A stretch of 64,000 nucleotides of DNA from Achaetomiella virescens. Lineage: Eukaryota > Ascomycota > Sordariomycetes > Sordariales > Chaetomiaceae. The notes beneath the pieces are model-generated. The model was not told the DNA's origin and searched no databases. It saw only the letters and a program-made list of their open reading frames with translations. This document shows, one piece after another, positions 23,098 through 35,048 of the stretch. A program made the position numbers and the translations under genes. The stretch spans positions 34,413-98,412 of the forward strand of contig JARNGD010000136.1 of NCBI GenBank assembly GCA_031001845.1, written 5' to 3'. Position 1 is the stretch's first letter. Each line of letters opens with the position of its first letter.

Positions 23098-23995
23098 GGG
23101 TAAGAAAGCACCAAACTCTTTGCAGCCATCGTGCAGTTACGGATGAGCAGGAGCAGTGTTGCGGCAGGCTCCTTAGGGAGGGCGGTTCATGGTACTCGAA
23201 GTATTCACAAAGGGCGGATGAGAATCATAGACAGGACAACAGAATGTAGACATGGCGGTAAACTATAAGACATCGGGCGAGCGATGAGCCGAGTCTGCTG
23301 AGTCAGCAACCGCAGTCGTGCACCAGGCGAGATTTTGCAACCACCCTCCCTCTGGCCAAAAAAAACAGGTACAGCAAAAGTGGATAACTCGCCTAATCCC
23401 TAACCCTACCTCCATATCAATGGTGTAACTTCCCGGCCGCCTCGGATTTCTTTGGGTGCATCAAAATTGGCAGTTCTAAATGTTATTAAGAGAGCTAATA
23501 AATGGGTTTAGAATGCGCTTGGAATTGAGGAATTTGGTTGCGTATTGCCTGAGTTGTGATGCAAAGTCATGGTAAGTATGCGTTTTGGTGTACCTGTTTT
23601 TTGAAACAGAGGGAGCCACCTCCGACCTGCGATTGCCGAAACCTTTGATGTAAGCTGATTGGCCAAACCACAGTGGGGCCGCATGTGGCCCCACAGGTAC
23701 ATCAGCAAACATCAACGAAAGCGAGCTGGTCTGAGGCTAGACAGGACACGTTATTAAGTCCACGGAGCGCCATGCCGATTATTTCATCTCTTTTCCTCTT
23801 TTTGGCTTTTGGGTTCTTTTTTCCTATTTCCTTGTTCTATATTTCTTTTCCGTGGAATTTGAATTGAAGATTGTTGATTTGGGGGTGGGGGGAAAGGGAG
23901 GGCGGAGCCAACTACACTGCGGAGCGCTATTCTGGTGAGTTCTGGTGGGAATATCTTATCAGTGTGCGCCTTGCTCGCGCTCGTCATCCACCAAT
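23098..23995. other. Catalase 3' flank and unassigned AT-rich stretch
   Basis: I see no supported gene. Minus-strand ORFs at 23476-23715 have no recognisable features. CCAAT (23991-23995) is the left target copy of the following LTR. Confidence 0.4.
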
Positions 23996-24177
23996 TGTTG
24001 CAAAGTCTTTGACCTCCCACACACTTGCTTTGTTGCCCGCGATGGCTATAACAAACAGCCATTGCTCCCATCATCCCACTTCTTCAACTTCATCCTACTT
24101 TTCCCTCAGCAACACACTTCTCAATAGACAACACACATCACCAGTTTCTCCCTACATTTGAGCCCATCATCGTAACA
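23996..24177 (+). repeat. Solo LTR, TGTTGCAAA family, copy 1
   Basis: This 182-bp unit starts TGTTGCAAAG and ends ATCATCGTAACA, with the shared core TACATTTGAGCCCATCATCG. The flanks are CCAAT and CTAAT, a 5-bp duplication with one C-to-T change. Confidence 0.8.
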
Positions 24178-24309
24178 CTAATGAGGGTGTACGACGAGAG
24201 TGTGACCGCATTCCAACGCCACACACGTCGCCGGGATTTCGGAGAGCCGGATGCAGACGCGGGTAAGGTGAGCGACACAATGCCAGATACGTAATCAATC
24301 GGCGGCGAT

Positions 24310-24569
24310 CATTCCCGATGACCGAGGAGAATTCGGAGTGGACGCGGGTGTTTGAGCGCCGGATGCGCCCGGAGCAGTGCTACAATTACTAAGGAATCGT
24401 CCAGAAAGCCTTCAATTGCAAGAAAGCTCGGGCGTGCGCAAAATGTGCAAGCAAGGCCGTCACCACAGCGTGTGCAAGGAAACAGTCATGAAGTGCGTTC
24501 TCTGCGGATGACCACACGAATCGTTTAGTTAGGGACTGCCCCAAGCTTTGTCCTACTAGCCAGAAGTAG
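24310..24569 (+). pseudogene. LINE ORF1-like zinc-knuckle relic
   Basis: The open segment with EENSEWTRVFERRMRPEQ runs into a damaged CCHC array. The first knuckle has lost its second Cys and its His. The second can be read as CAKC...HH...C across one frameshift. The third is KCVLCG.PHESFS.DC. It stops TSQK-TAG at 24567-24569. Three closely spaced CCHC knuckles after a charged segment are typical of the Gag-like ORF1 of fungal non-LTR retrotransposons. No reverse transcriptase is found nearby. Confidence 0.55.
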
Positions 24570-24699
24570 GATGCACTTTCTCGACTTGACAGTTGAGCCC
24601 ACCAACTCTATCCCTTCGACTACTCCCTCTAAGCCACCCTCGTAGCACGAACCGCAGAACTCGTTTTTGCTGCTGATTATAAACAAGTTCAAATGAGGG

Positions 24700-25282
24700 C
24701 GGTCTGATAGCCAGCCTCAATTCGCCCCTCGTATTCGACGAGCGGCAGTGTTTTAGTGGGATACAAGGAGAGGCTACAACAGCTATAAGCACTAGTCGCA
24801 CCTACAGGCACAACCCCTGCTGGTTCTGCCCCCCAGCATGTCACACCTCCGTGGCAAGACAAGCCACGTAAAATCGTCCTGGAAGAAGGACCCATACCCA
24901 TGCCATGGGCCATGTAGCCGCGGAGGAAGGGGCCCTGCGAGAGCATGTAGATCATATTCAGACGGCTCAGTCAGAGCTCTCCGTAGGCGAAACTGGCGTC
25001 GATCTTCTGGTAGATGTGCTCCGTATCGATCTGCTTGACGAGGGTCCCCCAACCGAATCACTCAATATCTTCCGGGACCAAGTGCTTCTCCTTTGCGATC
25101 AAGAAGTCGGCCCCATGGCCAATAAGCGCGGCGCTGGAGAATAGGAACCCAAGCGCGCACTTCCCGAGCTGACACTCCGGGCGTCGACTCTGGCGACCGC
25201 GGAGCAGCGGCAATAATTTTGTTCGCAGCTGAAGTATCGACATCAAAATAACGGCTGGCAAAGTGACCTTAAACTGTGTCAT
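24700..25282 (-). pseudogene. Relic of a fungal multi-pass membrane-associated protein (DUF6601-like)
   Basis: Minus-strand segments in three frames recall a fungal family I know as DUF6601: FLIAKEKHLVPEDI (about 25080), then QIDTEHIYQKID...FAYGEL, then SRLNMIYMLSQGPFLRGYM (about 24960) and YGSFFQDDFTWL (about 24880). In-frame TGA codons at about 25055 and 24985 and frame changes make it a relic. The expected C-terminal hydrophobic helices are not recognisable. The family name is from memory and should be checked. Confidence 0.45.
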
Positions 25283-25781
25283 AGAGCATTATATTGAACA
25301 AAGGAAATGGGTAACGAGAGTGTGTCATATATGCACAAAAGAGACCTTGTCCTGCTTGGATATGCGGCTGAGCCACTATCCCGCGACGTGCATGGTGGAA
25401 GTGCCAGCAGCTTTCTCGGACGGCAACGGTCGCAACATCCGGGATCTTCTCAACTTCTGGATCTAGTCAATCAAGGCAGAAAACCGGCAAAAACGGTCTC
25501 CTAGAAGAGACCCAACGCGTTTATTGTTACACTTCAACAACCTCAGCGCTCCAGCTCAGAGTTCTTCTTCATCGGGATCCTCCGGCCTAGAAACCAGAAA
25601 TGGTTCAAGTCTTAGGTTCATAGCCGCTGCTGACCCAGGACTCGCTTAGCTGTGCGAACAAGAGACACTGTTGGGGGGGGGGGGGGAAGGAAGGGGGGGT
25701 GGCAGAACAAGGAAACAAAGCAATACATACTGGTCCCTCCATGTAGACGCAAATTTCTGTTGCACAGATCGATTCCAGATT
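25283..25781. other. Unassigned stretch with poly-G tract
   Basis: No gene is supported. 25673-25687 is an unbroken G run, followed by GGAAGG and a second G run ending at 25700. Confidence 0.4.
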
Positions 25782-28069
25782 TCAGCTTGCCAGCTCGTCG
25801 GCCAATTCGTTACGCTTGTTCCGGATCTCGGCTGACTCGGCGGCCAGCTCCATGACGGTAGCATCATCCATGCCCGCGAATCCTGCAGCATCGAGTATGT
25901 TGGGGATATCGCGCACGAGCAGGTTCTCCACGGCAAGAATGACGACGTTCTGCGTGAAATTGCTCAGATGGAACTTGCCGCGGAGTTGAGCGTCAGCTTA
26001 TTGCACTGGGTGATGGGGCGTTGGCAACACACCTCGTAGTACACGACCATTTCGTCGATCATCTTGTCGATGGATGTCGTAGCTTCTCCCAATCCTAGAC
26101 CTCGCGAAGATAGTTGGCGTAACCTTGAGTGCGGAACTGGCTGCTGAGGTACAGGCTCTTTTCGTCCTCTGTCATGACATCTGGTATTTTCAGCCCACCT
26201 TGCTCCGACTGTTTGGCCTCTGCCGCGGCCTTTACCCTATTAGCCTCCTTCTCTAGCCGCATAATTTGTTTGTAGAAGCGCTGCTGGGCCCGCTCTGCGC
26301 AGCGCTTCAAATTCATAATCGAGCGCGATCAAGTATCCCTCCTGATCTGGAAGAAGCTCCTGGACCTTCTTCGCTAAGGCATCCCTCTTGGCATCGAAAA
26401 AGGGCTCAACGTAGCGGGTTAGAACCTCGCGTCGTGTGCCCTCGTCGTCGCCCAAGAGGTGCCCCAGAAGCTCGTAGGCGAAGAGCTGCGTCACGTTGGT
26501 TGCAAGCTCGATGTGGCTGGAGGCGATGCTGCGCCATGGCGCCGACTGCGACTTGAAGAAATCCAACGTGGCCTCCCGATTAGGCTGTCCGGGAAATTCA
26601 CAGCCCTGGTTCATCGCCGCGCGCGGCTCCCATTTTCTCTTCAATTCCGCTTCCTGAACGGGTGCAGGGTCCTTGGCTTGGTAGTATTTGGCAACGACTG
26701 ACTTCAGGTAATCCGGAATGTCGGCATAGCGCTCGGTCCTCGTGGGTGGTTACGCCGTCATCCCACACGATCAGACAGTCGTGGCCCTTGGAGTACATGG
26801 TTGTGACGAAGGCCCCATTCAGACTGCGGATCAGAGCGCGCAGCTTTCTGGAGCGCTGTGCGAAAGACTGCACCGTGTCCGAGTCCGCGCTGCTAAAGAA
26901 GTTGCTGTTCGCGTAGTGGCCCTGGACTGCTTGCCAAGCGATTTGCCGGAACTTCCTATTGATGTCGTCAAGATACAATCTACACTGCCGCGGATCGGAT
27001 CGCTGCTCTCGCCCAGCTTTGAGATCTTCGACTTTCGCTCGTCAACGCATTTTTTCATGTCCTCAAGGACACGAGGTAGGCTCTTCGCGATGTGGCGGGA
27101 CATGATCTGCTCAACTTGACGCGCAGCGCCCCGATTCCTTTGTCCCTTCGGGAAGCCTGGACCAGATTCCCGAGCTCAAGAAGTCGGTTTCGGTGGCGTC
27201 CCTCTGGTCGTCGGAGCACTCTGCTTCCTTCTCAGACGGTTTCGAAGGAGGTGCCACGGATATCGGAGCTTCAGTGTCTCATCGTTGCCGCAGGCTATCT
27301 CGAAATACTTCACGGTCTCGACCCAGGGTCGAGCCTGTCGAGTTGAGTAATGACTCAAGGGTCCGCTCCCGCTCGGGATCGAAAATCGCGGCCTCATCGA
27401 GTACCTTTTGCTGCACGATGTCTGTCCGTGCGGACACCACGGCGAGAATAATAGTGCTCGGCTGCTGCATGTAGCTTCGCACCAACTCGTCGACCACCAG
27501 CCGGCCCTCGGCTTCTGACTCTGGCTCGATCCATGATAGAATCCGGGCAGGTCCACAAGCGTCAGGTTTGGGACGTCTTGCGCGAAGATGCGGATGCGGA
27601 GGACGTCGCTGGAAAAGCCCTTGGAGTTCTGGCCAATGCCCATGCTCTGCTTGGCCTCCTCGATGATGTCTGGAATCTCGTCCTTATTGTTGAGGGTCCG
27701 CAGCTTTTCCTCCGTGTCGGGCCCACGGCTCCGGCGCTCGATACTGACTTCGATTTTGGTGTTGTGGTCAGTTCGGAGGGCCAGTTCCGTCGCAAATCTT
27801 GTGCACAATTCCGCCCTCACTGGGAAGCGCACCCGGCAGATAGCTCGAGGACGGAGCTCTTCCCTGAAGACTGATCGCCAACGACAATGACCTGCGGAAG
27901 GTCGACAATCTTCCCAACCCCGAGGGACCGAAGCTCATCAATGGTGTCGAAACAGCTCCTTCTGGGACGCATGAAGCGGCTCCAATGCTGTAACCGTCGG
28001 GTCATGCTTCACCTCCCGCATCTTGGTAGTTGATGGAGGAGTCGAGCGAGTCGGAGCCGTAGCGAGCAT
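25782..28069 (-). CDS. Dynamin-like large GTPase (Mx/Drp type), frameshifted
   Basis: Dynamins are membrane-remodelling GTPases; filamentous fungi carry expanded copies of unknown role. On the minus strand, MLATAPTRS (28069) leads to G1 GDQSSGKSS (about 27870), the LCTRFATEL block, G3 LVDLPGF (about 27550), a PSTIILAVVSARTDI block and a G4-like TQLD (about 27345). The stalk has LNGAFVTTMYSKGH, a WRSIASSHIELATNV block and YVEPFFDAKRDAL. The GED has IDEMVVYYE, an intron, then VILAVENLLVRDIP and a stop at 25782. About 740 codons fits a whole protein without PH or proline-rich domains. Frame changes occur near 27950, 27820, 27500, 27340, 27180, 26980, 26640 and 26310. The GED intron sits after VYYE, the same position as in the truncated paralogue at 58.3 kb. 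Confidence 0.88.
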
Positions 28070-28868
28070 TGATTCTGGGAAACTTGATGATAACAAGGGA
28101 GAGGGTGGCGAATAGATCATTGACGGGGCAGGGGTTTTATGGGGTTCAATAAAGGAAGGGACCGCGGCGAGGGTCCGATATTGATCACACCTGCACCATA
28201 CTAATTATGTACCCAGCCTCCCAGCACTGTTGCAGGTGTATGCAAGGAATGCCTGACGCTTGCATAGCGAGGCGGCAGAGTGGAAAATTCCCCTGTTTCG
28301 CATTGGACGCCTCGAACCAACAGTCTGCAGGGCAGGAGATGAGCAGGCCCCTTGACAGGGATGCCGCACATCATGCAGGAGCGTGAATTGTGACGAGGCA
28401 TAGCCACAGCGAAGCGCCGCAGTTCAGTTGCGCACCGTAGCCTTGGCCATGTTATCAAACACATGTGATATTCCAATTAATACTCAGTCTAGCCAATCTC
28501 GGAAGAACTGCCTACCGCTCTGGCTGTTTTGGGTAGCCCGAATCTCGTCAAACGACGTCTGGTTGAGCGAAGGCTTTTCGTTCATAGACCAGAACGCCCT
28601 GCAAATACCATCCATCTGTCCAATCCAACCCTTTTCGTGCCAGGTCATGCAGATCACCAGGTCGGTTACTCGCTTGGCAGTCGGAGGTCAGGGCGGCCAA
28701 CGCTATGCCTCATATGGTAACTGTCTCCCTGAGTGGTGCTCGTGTTGGTGATGAGAATTTCACTCCACATGCGGAGGGCAAGTCTCGTCACCAACCGCAC
28801 ATTGCACCCGTCGTATTCTTATTGTACATACCTACCTACCTATCTAGGCTCTCCCCCGCTTGAAACAG
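28070..28868. other. Dynamin 5' flank, no supported gene
   Basis: ORFs of about 90-107 codons on both strands (28201-28476, 28428-28751) show no recognisable motif. Confidence 0.4.
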
Positions 28869-29027
28869 TGTGGTGTGGAAACCTACTGGTCCCACCTTCA
28901 TCTCAACCATCCCACCCCTGTGAGACTGTGCCTGGGTTCGCCCATCTTCCACTCCTTTCTAACAACGACAACTACAACGCCAGCGTGAATATTACCAGTT
29001 TCACCAGCCATTGCGCTCCTCCCAACA
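28869..29027 (+). repeat. Solo LTR related to the Copia element LTR
   Basis: This 159-bp unit starts TGTGGTGTGGAAACC and ends CTCCCAACA. It shares ACTGGTCCCA, CCTTCATCTCA, CCATCTTCCACTCC and AATATTACCA-type words with 9402-9570, but is clearly diverged. No clean target duplication is visible. Confidence 0.65.
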
Positions 29028-29589
29028 AGTAGTCATAGGACGCGCCGTTTTCACTGTTCAAGTCTCGTGATGAAAGTCTTTACCATCCTACTCTGTAACT
29101 AAATTTATGCCTCGGCTTGTTCTAACTAGCACCTTGTCAAGAGCGCAGATTGTCTACTAGTAGTTACGCCAGCTGCATGAGCCAGCCACCATACACTCAT
29201 TCCGCCTTTTTCCTCAGCGTCAGTGTCCCGGATAGAACGGCCGGAGCCTGGGCGGAGCCAACCTCACGACGTAGCATTATTCTGACGGGATATTGCACCC
29301 ACGCCCGCATGGCTCCGGCTCACCCGCCAATGAGTGTAAGCCTAGTGAGCCGGATGAGCATCGCCGCTTATACACGGTCTTTTTGCCCCTCATCTATTAT
29401 AGAATCCAACGGTCTCTCGATTTTTTCGTCTCCTACCCGTCCACGGTTCATCGCATTGCCGCTCCAGTTCTCAACCTTATATTTGAATTTCCGAGCAAGC
29501 CCGGCTTCTCTACCACAGCATCACGGCTTCGTCGGTTTCCGCCTCGCTCCCCTTCCCCGTTCGCCGTGCCGCTTCCCCACGTCCCGGGG
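29028..29589. other. Unassigned stretch before FTA2-like gene
   Basis: A 247-codon ORF begins here (29150) but overlaps and reads out of frame with the conserved FTA2-like segment, so I do not accept it. The promoter and first exon of the next gene may lie here. Confidence 0.35.
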
Positions 29590-30552
29590 CCCAACTAGCT
29601 CCTTTCACTCCGAATGCCCGGGCGGACATCGAGTCTGTCGAGTTCCTCGGCCGGGAAAACGACGTGGACTCAAAGGTCTGGAAGGTCAAGATCAACGGAG
29701 TTGGGTTCTTTGTCTCAAGGCGCTACGTGATGATGCGCGGGAGACTAGTTCGGCCCCGGCTCGATCAACTCTGACTCTGATTCGGAGTGTCCTCCATATC
29801 TTTATTTCTGCCACTCGACTCTCTCCGCGACGGCCAGGTCGGGGACCTTACGAGGCCACTCGCCAACCCGCAGTTGTATGTCCACTACTTTGACCCCTTC
29901 AACTGTGAGTGCCGTGCCTATGGCCGACTCACGAAGATAAAGTGCGAGGATTTGGCTGTCATGGCCTGCAGCTATCTCCTTACGCCCCAACAGGAGACCG
30001 ACTTGACCCGGAAGGTGACAGGCGAGCTCAGCCCGCTCCCTCATACCAACGCGGGCAAGCTAAATGGCGATAATTTCTGGAGGCGGCCCGAGCAGCACCG
30101 CGGACTGCCTGTCCGGGCCATCGTCAAGGAACTTGTCTCTAGGAAGGCGCCGAATTCCGACCAGGCCCAGGGCATGTGGGCGGACCTGCAAGCCCTCCTC
30201 TCGCTAGGCATGTTCGTGGGAGACACGCACGGCGGTAACTACCCGGGCAAGAAGCTCGTCGACTTCAGCCGCTCGTGGACTATGTGCTATCCGGCCATGG
30301 TCCAAATTCACGACAGCACACTACAAGGCTTGATGTTCGACGAGCTGCAGCATCTGCTAGACCACTAATTCTTTTTGAGGAATAGTTCGTCAAGGACGAT
30401 AGCCATCCCTCAAATCAACGAGGCTTTCTGCTGGGACATACTGCCCAATACAAAAATCTCCGAGGGTTTACAACTGGCTCAAGTGGCAGAAGGACGTCGA
30501 CGCGGCAAAGGCGTATGTAGAACAAAGGCTATTAGAGAGGGTGGCCCATTGA
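29590..30552 (+). CDS. FTA2-like kinase-fold protein (Sim4/FTA2 family), frameshifted
   Basis: The FTA2 family is named after a fission-yeast kinetochore Sim4-complex subunit, but in filamentous fungi it is a large kinase-fold family of unknown role. Visible are APFTPNARADIESVEFLGRE (about 29600) and VWKVKINGVGFF. After one or two frame changes near 29710-29790 come HYFDPFNCECRAYGRL (about 29887), LPVRAIVKELV, MWADLQALLSLGMFVGDTHG (a catalytic-loop-like position, about 30175) and LVDFSRSWTM. The last block, KWQKDVDAAKAYVEQRLLE, ends at TGA 30550-30552 after another frame change near 30368-30470. The true start is not resolved; no Met is convincing directly upstream. Confidence 0.72.
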
Positions 30553-30963
30553 TATCGCGGCCCTGCCGTGTATTTTGTGTAATTACAAGATCAGCTGGAT
30601 GAGGTCAGGGGGCATGACGGCTGAGCATTCTGATGGGCTTGCCGAAGAGGTGGTTCCCCGTACGCCAGGACCGGGTTGCACATATGCAGGTGCTCGAGGG
30701 CCTTGACGATGGCCAGCGGGATGCAAGGGGAAAATGGGCATCCTTCCAGATTAGGTCGCTTGCAAGTACCTGCACTCTTGCTTGTCAGCTTGTCCCATCT
30801 AGTTGTTTGGAACTGTGGACTGTAGGAGGCTCGAGAGGGTTCTGCGATGACCGTTAATGGCACCTTGCGTGAGTGACGAGATGAAGAGCTCGAGCCATTT
30901 ATGCTCAAGGCACAGAGCGTGTGGCGGCTGCAGGATAGATGCATGGGACTAAAACTCAAAATC
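30553..30963. other. Unassigned stretch downstream of FTA2-like gene
   Basis: A minus-strand ORF (30591-30971) contains a few protein-like words but no recognisable domain. It overlaps the following LTR, so I do not call it. Confidence 0.35.
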
Positions 30964-31156
30964 TGTTGCAAAGAGGTCTTTGACCTCCCACACTTACAAG
31001 ACCGCTTTGCCTGCCTTTGTTGCCCGCAATGGCTATTAAGCAGCCATTGCCCCCATTTTCCACTTCTTCCACAACTTCAACCTTACAACCAACAACTCAA
31101 CACACCTCAATACACACATCCCCAATTTCCCTACATTTGAGCCCATCATCGTAACA
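30964..31156 (+). repeat. Solo LTR, TGTTGCAAA family, copy 2
   Basis: This 193-bp unit starts TGTTGCAAAG and ends ATCATCGTAACA. The exact 5-bp duplication AAATC lies at 30959-30963 and 31157-31161. Confidence 0.88.
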
Positions 31157-31719
31157 AAATCTTTATACGTGAGACAAGCCAGAGGCCGGGGTAGCTCACA
31201 GCAACCCTTGTGATGTCCAGTCCCATCGCGAAGGAGCTGTGAATTTAAAACCACCCTAATACGCCGCCAAGTTGTGCGTCTGTCCTTTCCGTTGCTTCCT
31301 CCTCCTCGGCAGGTACTGTCAACGATTCAGGGAGAACACGAAGAACAGGCCGGCGGTTCCTCGGAAATGACCAAGCATCCAGGGAGCAATAACATCAAAA
31401 AAAAATCCATATTATCGATGAGACTTATGCCTTGTAGGTGGGTACCTTTGCTTCTTCGACCGTTGGGGTCGTTAAGGAAACTACTCTCTTGACATCTGCA
31501 TCGCGTCCACATAGCCTGGCTTTGCCCCAGCCCTCGTCGCGCTCCCCACAAGCAGTGCAACGGCAGGTGTGACATTCAGGATTGGACCTCGTCCAGGGCG
31601 GCTAGTATTCTACGCAGTGTTACATGGCTTCTGAGAGATGGTAAGGTCGGAACTTCACACGAGAAGCTCACTCTACAGCGCCATCAACAACGTTATTACT
31701 TGCCAAACTCTTTTACAAC
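31157..31719. other. Kinase-like gene 5' flank
   Basis: I see no gene. A minus-strand 82-codon ORF (31327-31575) has a hydrophobic segment but no family resemblance. Confidence 0.35.
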
Positions 31720-33216
31720 ATGAATCCCTCTAAAGCTGAAGACCAGAGACAGCATAGTTTCTGCTTGCTTAGCTCCTGCCAGCGCGAGCTCAAGGACAGG
31801 TCCAAGGACAGCTTCATCCTATTGGATAATACAGTAGTTCGTACCGTGGCGCGGAGGTTGTGCGGCCGGAATCAACGCGAGTCCTAGAGAGTGATCTCGG
31901 TCCCAATGACATGCGAGGCGGAGCGCGCTGCTATGAGAAGCTGGATATGGAAGGCCCTACGCCATGGACAGTTCCTCGTCACCACTGGCCATCTTATGCG
32001 CCCTCTCATGGACGACCTGCCACCTGATGTGGCGGCCGCCGAGATCAGCGCCTCGGGAGAGCCGCTCTGGACATCAACCGACCCAGAGTACCAGCATGGC
32101 TGGGCCACCTACTACCCCTCGGTCGCAGAGTACCAGCTGCGGTGTCCCATCGAAACAGTCCTTCGCTCGCAGCTGGCTGTGGTCCAGCGCTTTGTCGGCG
32201 GCGTGGACAAGGTCGTCCTCTGTCTTCCAGGATCATCCCCCAAAAAGATAATAAGGCGAAGGCAATGATCTTCAAGTACGGCGGCCTTGGGTGGGGGATC
32301 CAAATCATGCCGCAGTTTCCGTCCAATCATCCGCACCTCTGCCACTGGACGCCCTCGTGCTGGACGAAATCAACGGATTGGGAGTGCGGTTGGGTTTACT
32401 ATCCCTTTCATCCCAGCCTCAGTTTCAACAAGCAGAATACATCGCGGCCGTTCAAGTTGCGGTGGCTGCGACAACTGATGTCAGTTGTTGACGAGCTGGA
32501 CCTCTAGTATGGCATACTCCACGAGGGCATAGTCGCCCGGAACCTGTTAATCAACCAGACAACTGACTCGCTTCTGCTCTTTGACTTGCCACTGGGCTCT
32601 GATACACAGGCCAGGGGTATAAGACGGTTCCCCGGGCGTGACGACGTCAAGGGTGTCGTTCTCCACGCCTACTATCTGGTAACCCACGATCCACAGTACA
32701 AGTTCTACAACCTCGGCGCGTCGACGAAAGAATGTCACGGACAAACGGAGTGGACCAACCATGCGTCAAAAGTCAATCTCGACTAACGCCCTCAGTCTTC
32801 TTCGACGAGGTCATGGCCTGGATTGGAGAGAAAAGCGACGGACCGGGCCGCAGATTGCCCACTACACCCAGGCGCCTAGGCACTTCCACCTGCCGGAGCC
32901 GCCAATCCCGCCGGAGGAATTTTTGGTTGACCAAGACGGCCAAAAATGGAGCTGATCGCCGACCAAGTCTCGCTCAGGGAGAGGATTGAGGCTGGGCGGC
33001 CAGTGTTGAATTACCCCGCCAGAGTCTAAAGTAGACAAAAGTCGGCGGCTGCTAGCGACGGGGCGGTATGAGGACGAGGAAGTGGAGGGACCCGGGATTG
33101 CCGTGCCGGATTCAACAAAGGGTATTCCGCAGCCGCTGATTAATGGTGGCAACGTCGTGGATAAAGAAGAAAAGAAGACAGTGAAGGAGCGGAAACGCTG
33201 CCGCAAGGGTGCGTGA
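31720..33216 (+). CDS. Fungal protein-kinase-like protein with altered catalytic loop (frameshifted)
   Basis: This belongs to a Pezizomycotina family of kinase-fold proteins of unknown substrate. It starts MNPSKAEDQR at 31720, with the block SFILLDNTVVRTVARRL. The conserved middle has LRWLRQLMSVVDELDL (about 32455), the catalytic-loop position HEGIVARNLLINQTTDSLLLFD (about 32520-32590), RDDVKGVVLHAYYLVTHDPQ (about 32636) and a RTGPQIAHYTQAPRHFH block (about 32845). The C-terminal tail is lysine-rich and ends CRKGA at 33214-33216. The catalytic Asp of HxD is Gly (GAG GGC where GAG GAC is expected), so it is probably a pseudokinase or carries a substitution. At least five frame changes occur (about 31888, 32250, 32505, 32785, 32955). 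Confidence 0.72.
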
Positions 33217-33479
33217 GGCAGATGTCCAAAGAATTGATGGACCGATACAACCAGGAAAAGAGCTCCAGTATCTGTGGGCACCAGGACGAAAGAGAGAAGA
33301 TATAATGTGAAATGGGCCATTGTTTTCCGACTGCGGAAGCCGTGAATCCATGGTTATTGCAAGAATGCAGATCTATCGCTGTCATCTATAACGGTGGGGA
33401 CCCTCGAAATGCAAACCTAAAGTCAAAAACCACGAGGCCGCTCTCCCTATCGCTCGTGCCGCCATTGAACCTCAAACCC

Positions 33480-35048
33480 TCACAACTTGTACAACCTCAC
33501 ATTTTGTCCGGCACTCGTCCTTAGCAGCTGCCGGTTCCTGTGCCCATACATCATCCTCAGCCCGGCAGCTCCCGCTGCCACCATCAATAGCATGGCAGCA
33601 TTGACCCAGTGGCCTGTTGGGTACCCCCTGGTCCTCTCCTCAGCCTTGTATATCCAAACACCAGAATCTGGCCGAGCCCGGCACCAACACTGACATTGAT
33701 GGCAATGGCGAGGCCGACGGACGCGGTCGAGAACATGTTTGAGGTGATCCAGCCCAGGAGCGGCGGAATGCAGGCGAAGGCCCCGGCGGTGGCAACGATC
33801 AGGCAACCGTAGCGTTCCTGTAGGCGTCGGGGGGAAGAAGCGCGGATGCCATGAAGCCCGCGGCGCCGACTACGGCGAGCGCGGCGCTGTGCTGACCACG
33901 GGCGTTGAAGTGGTCGGCAGAGTACGAGACGAGAATCTGACAGACTGGCATGCGTCAGCAGCAGAGTCTGAGGACATAGGAAAACTCAAGACAACTCACC
34001 ATATGCAACCGCGTACGGAGGCACCGTCATCAGCTGCGCCTTCAAGTCCACATATCCCAGTCCAGCCACGATCGACGGCGAGAACAGGGACAGTGAGCTG
34101 AACGGCACTGAAATCCAAAGTAAATCACGTAATGCCCATACAACCGCCAATCCTTCAGCGTCCGCTTCGCATCCGCCCACGTCATGCTCCTCTCCGTGCT
34201 CTTGCTCCCCTCCACCCTCAGCCTCGCAACCGCCACCTCCTTCATCCTCCCCGTGAGAAACTCCTCGGGATAGTCGGGCAAGAAACACCATACTAGCACC
34301 GCCGATAGACAGCTCGGCGCACCCTCAATGATAAACAACCACCTCCACGCCGCCAACCCCGCGGCGCCATTCATATGGCCAATCCCATTGCAATCGCACC
34401 ACCAAACGCGCCCGCCAGCGTCGCGCTCGCCAGGATAAACGCCATCCTCACGCTCCTCTCGTCATTGCGATACCAAAAGGTAAGATAATACACCAGCCCC
34501 GGGAAGAGCCCAGCCTCAAACATGCCAAGCAAAAACCTCACCGCCGCGGTCGCCTCAAACGACCTCACCCTCCCAGCCCCATCGTGATGGCTCCCCAGGC
34601 AAGCATCAGAAAAGCGAGCCAGCGCGACGGGCGGAGCTTCTTCAGCAGGATGTTGCTGGGCACCTCGAAGACGGCGTACGCGACCAGGAACACCATCAGC
34701 GCAATGTTGAACTGGTAGGGGGTCGCGCCGATCTCGGTCTGCATGTCGTTGTGCGCCGCCGAGTTGAGGATGCGCGCGTTGCCGATGTTGGAGCGGTCCA
34801 GGTAGCAGAGGAAGTAGATGAAGGCGGACAGTGGGAGGATGGTCAGGTCTTGGTGCCGGAGGAGGTGCCGCTCTTCGGCGGGGGTGTATTCCAGTTCCAG
34901 TTCCAGCTGGGAGGAGGGGTCGGTGCAGGTTGTTGTAGCGGTTGAGGAGGGTTCTTGTTGGAGGAGGGCCGTGATGTTGTTTTGGGAGCCATGGTGGCGG
35001 TGGTGGCGGCGGCGAGGGCCTTTTCGGGGTCGGGGGTGGAGGAGTCAT
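33480..35048 (-). CDS. DAL5-like MFS permease, second copy (frameshifted)
   Basis: The minus-strand start is at 35048, where GG of an expected ATGGACTCC appears as one G. The N-terminal cytoplasmic segment is acidic, and then come the helix 1 block ILPLSAFIYFLCYLDRSNIG, the motif AYAVFEVPSN, and RFLLGMFEAGLFPGLVYYL (about 34520). The loop has FLPDYPEEF...RLRVEG (about 34270), followed by the C-half helices after an intron at about 33943-34006. The protein ends near IYKAEERTRGYPTGHWVN...LYKL with the stop at 33480. The DRSNIGNA and FEVPSN motifs are diagnostic of the anion:cation symporter (allantoate permease) family. Frame changes occur near 34990, 34575, 34375, 34110 and 33805-33660. No sugar-transporter signature is present. 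Confidence 0.85.

Noticed and set aside
29150..29893. 247-codon plus-strand ORF
   Set aside because: It reads in a different frame through the conserved FTA2-like segment, and its composition is Ser/Pro/Arg-rich without motifs.
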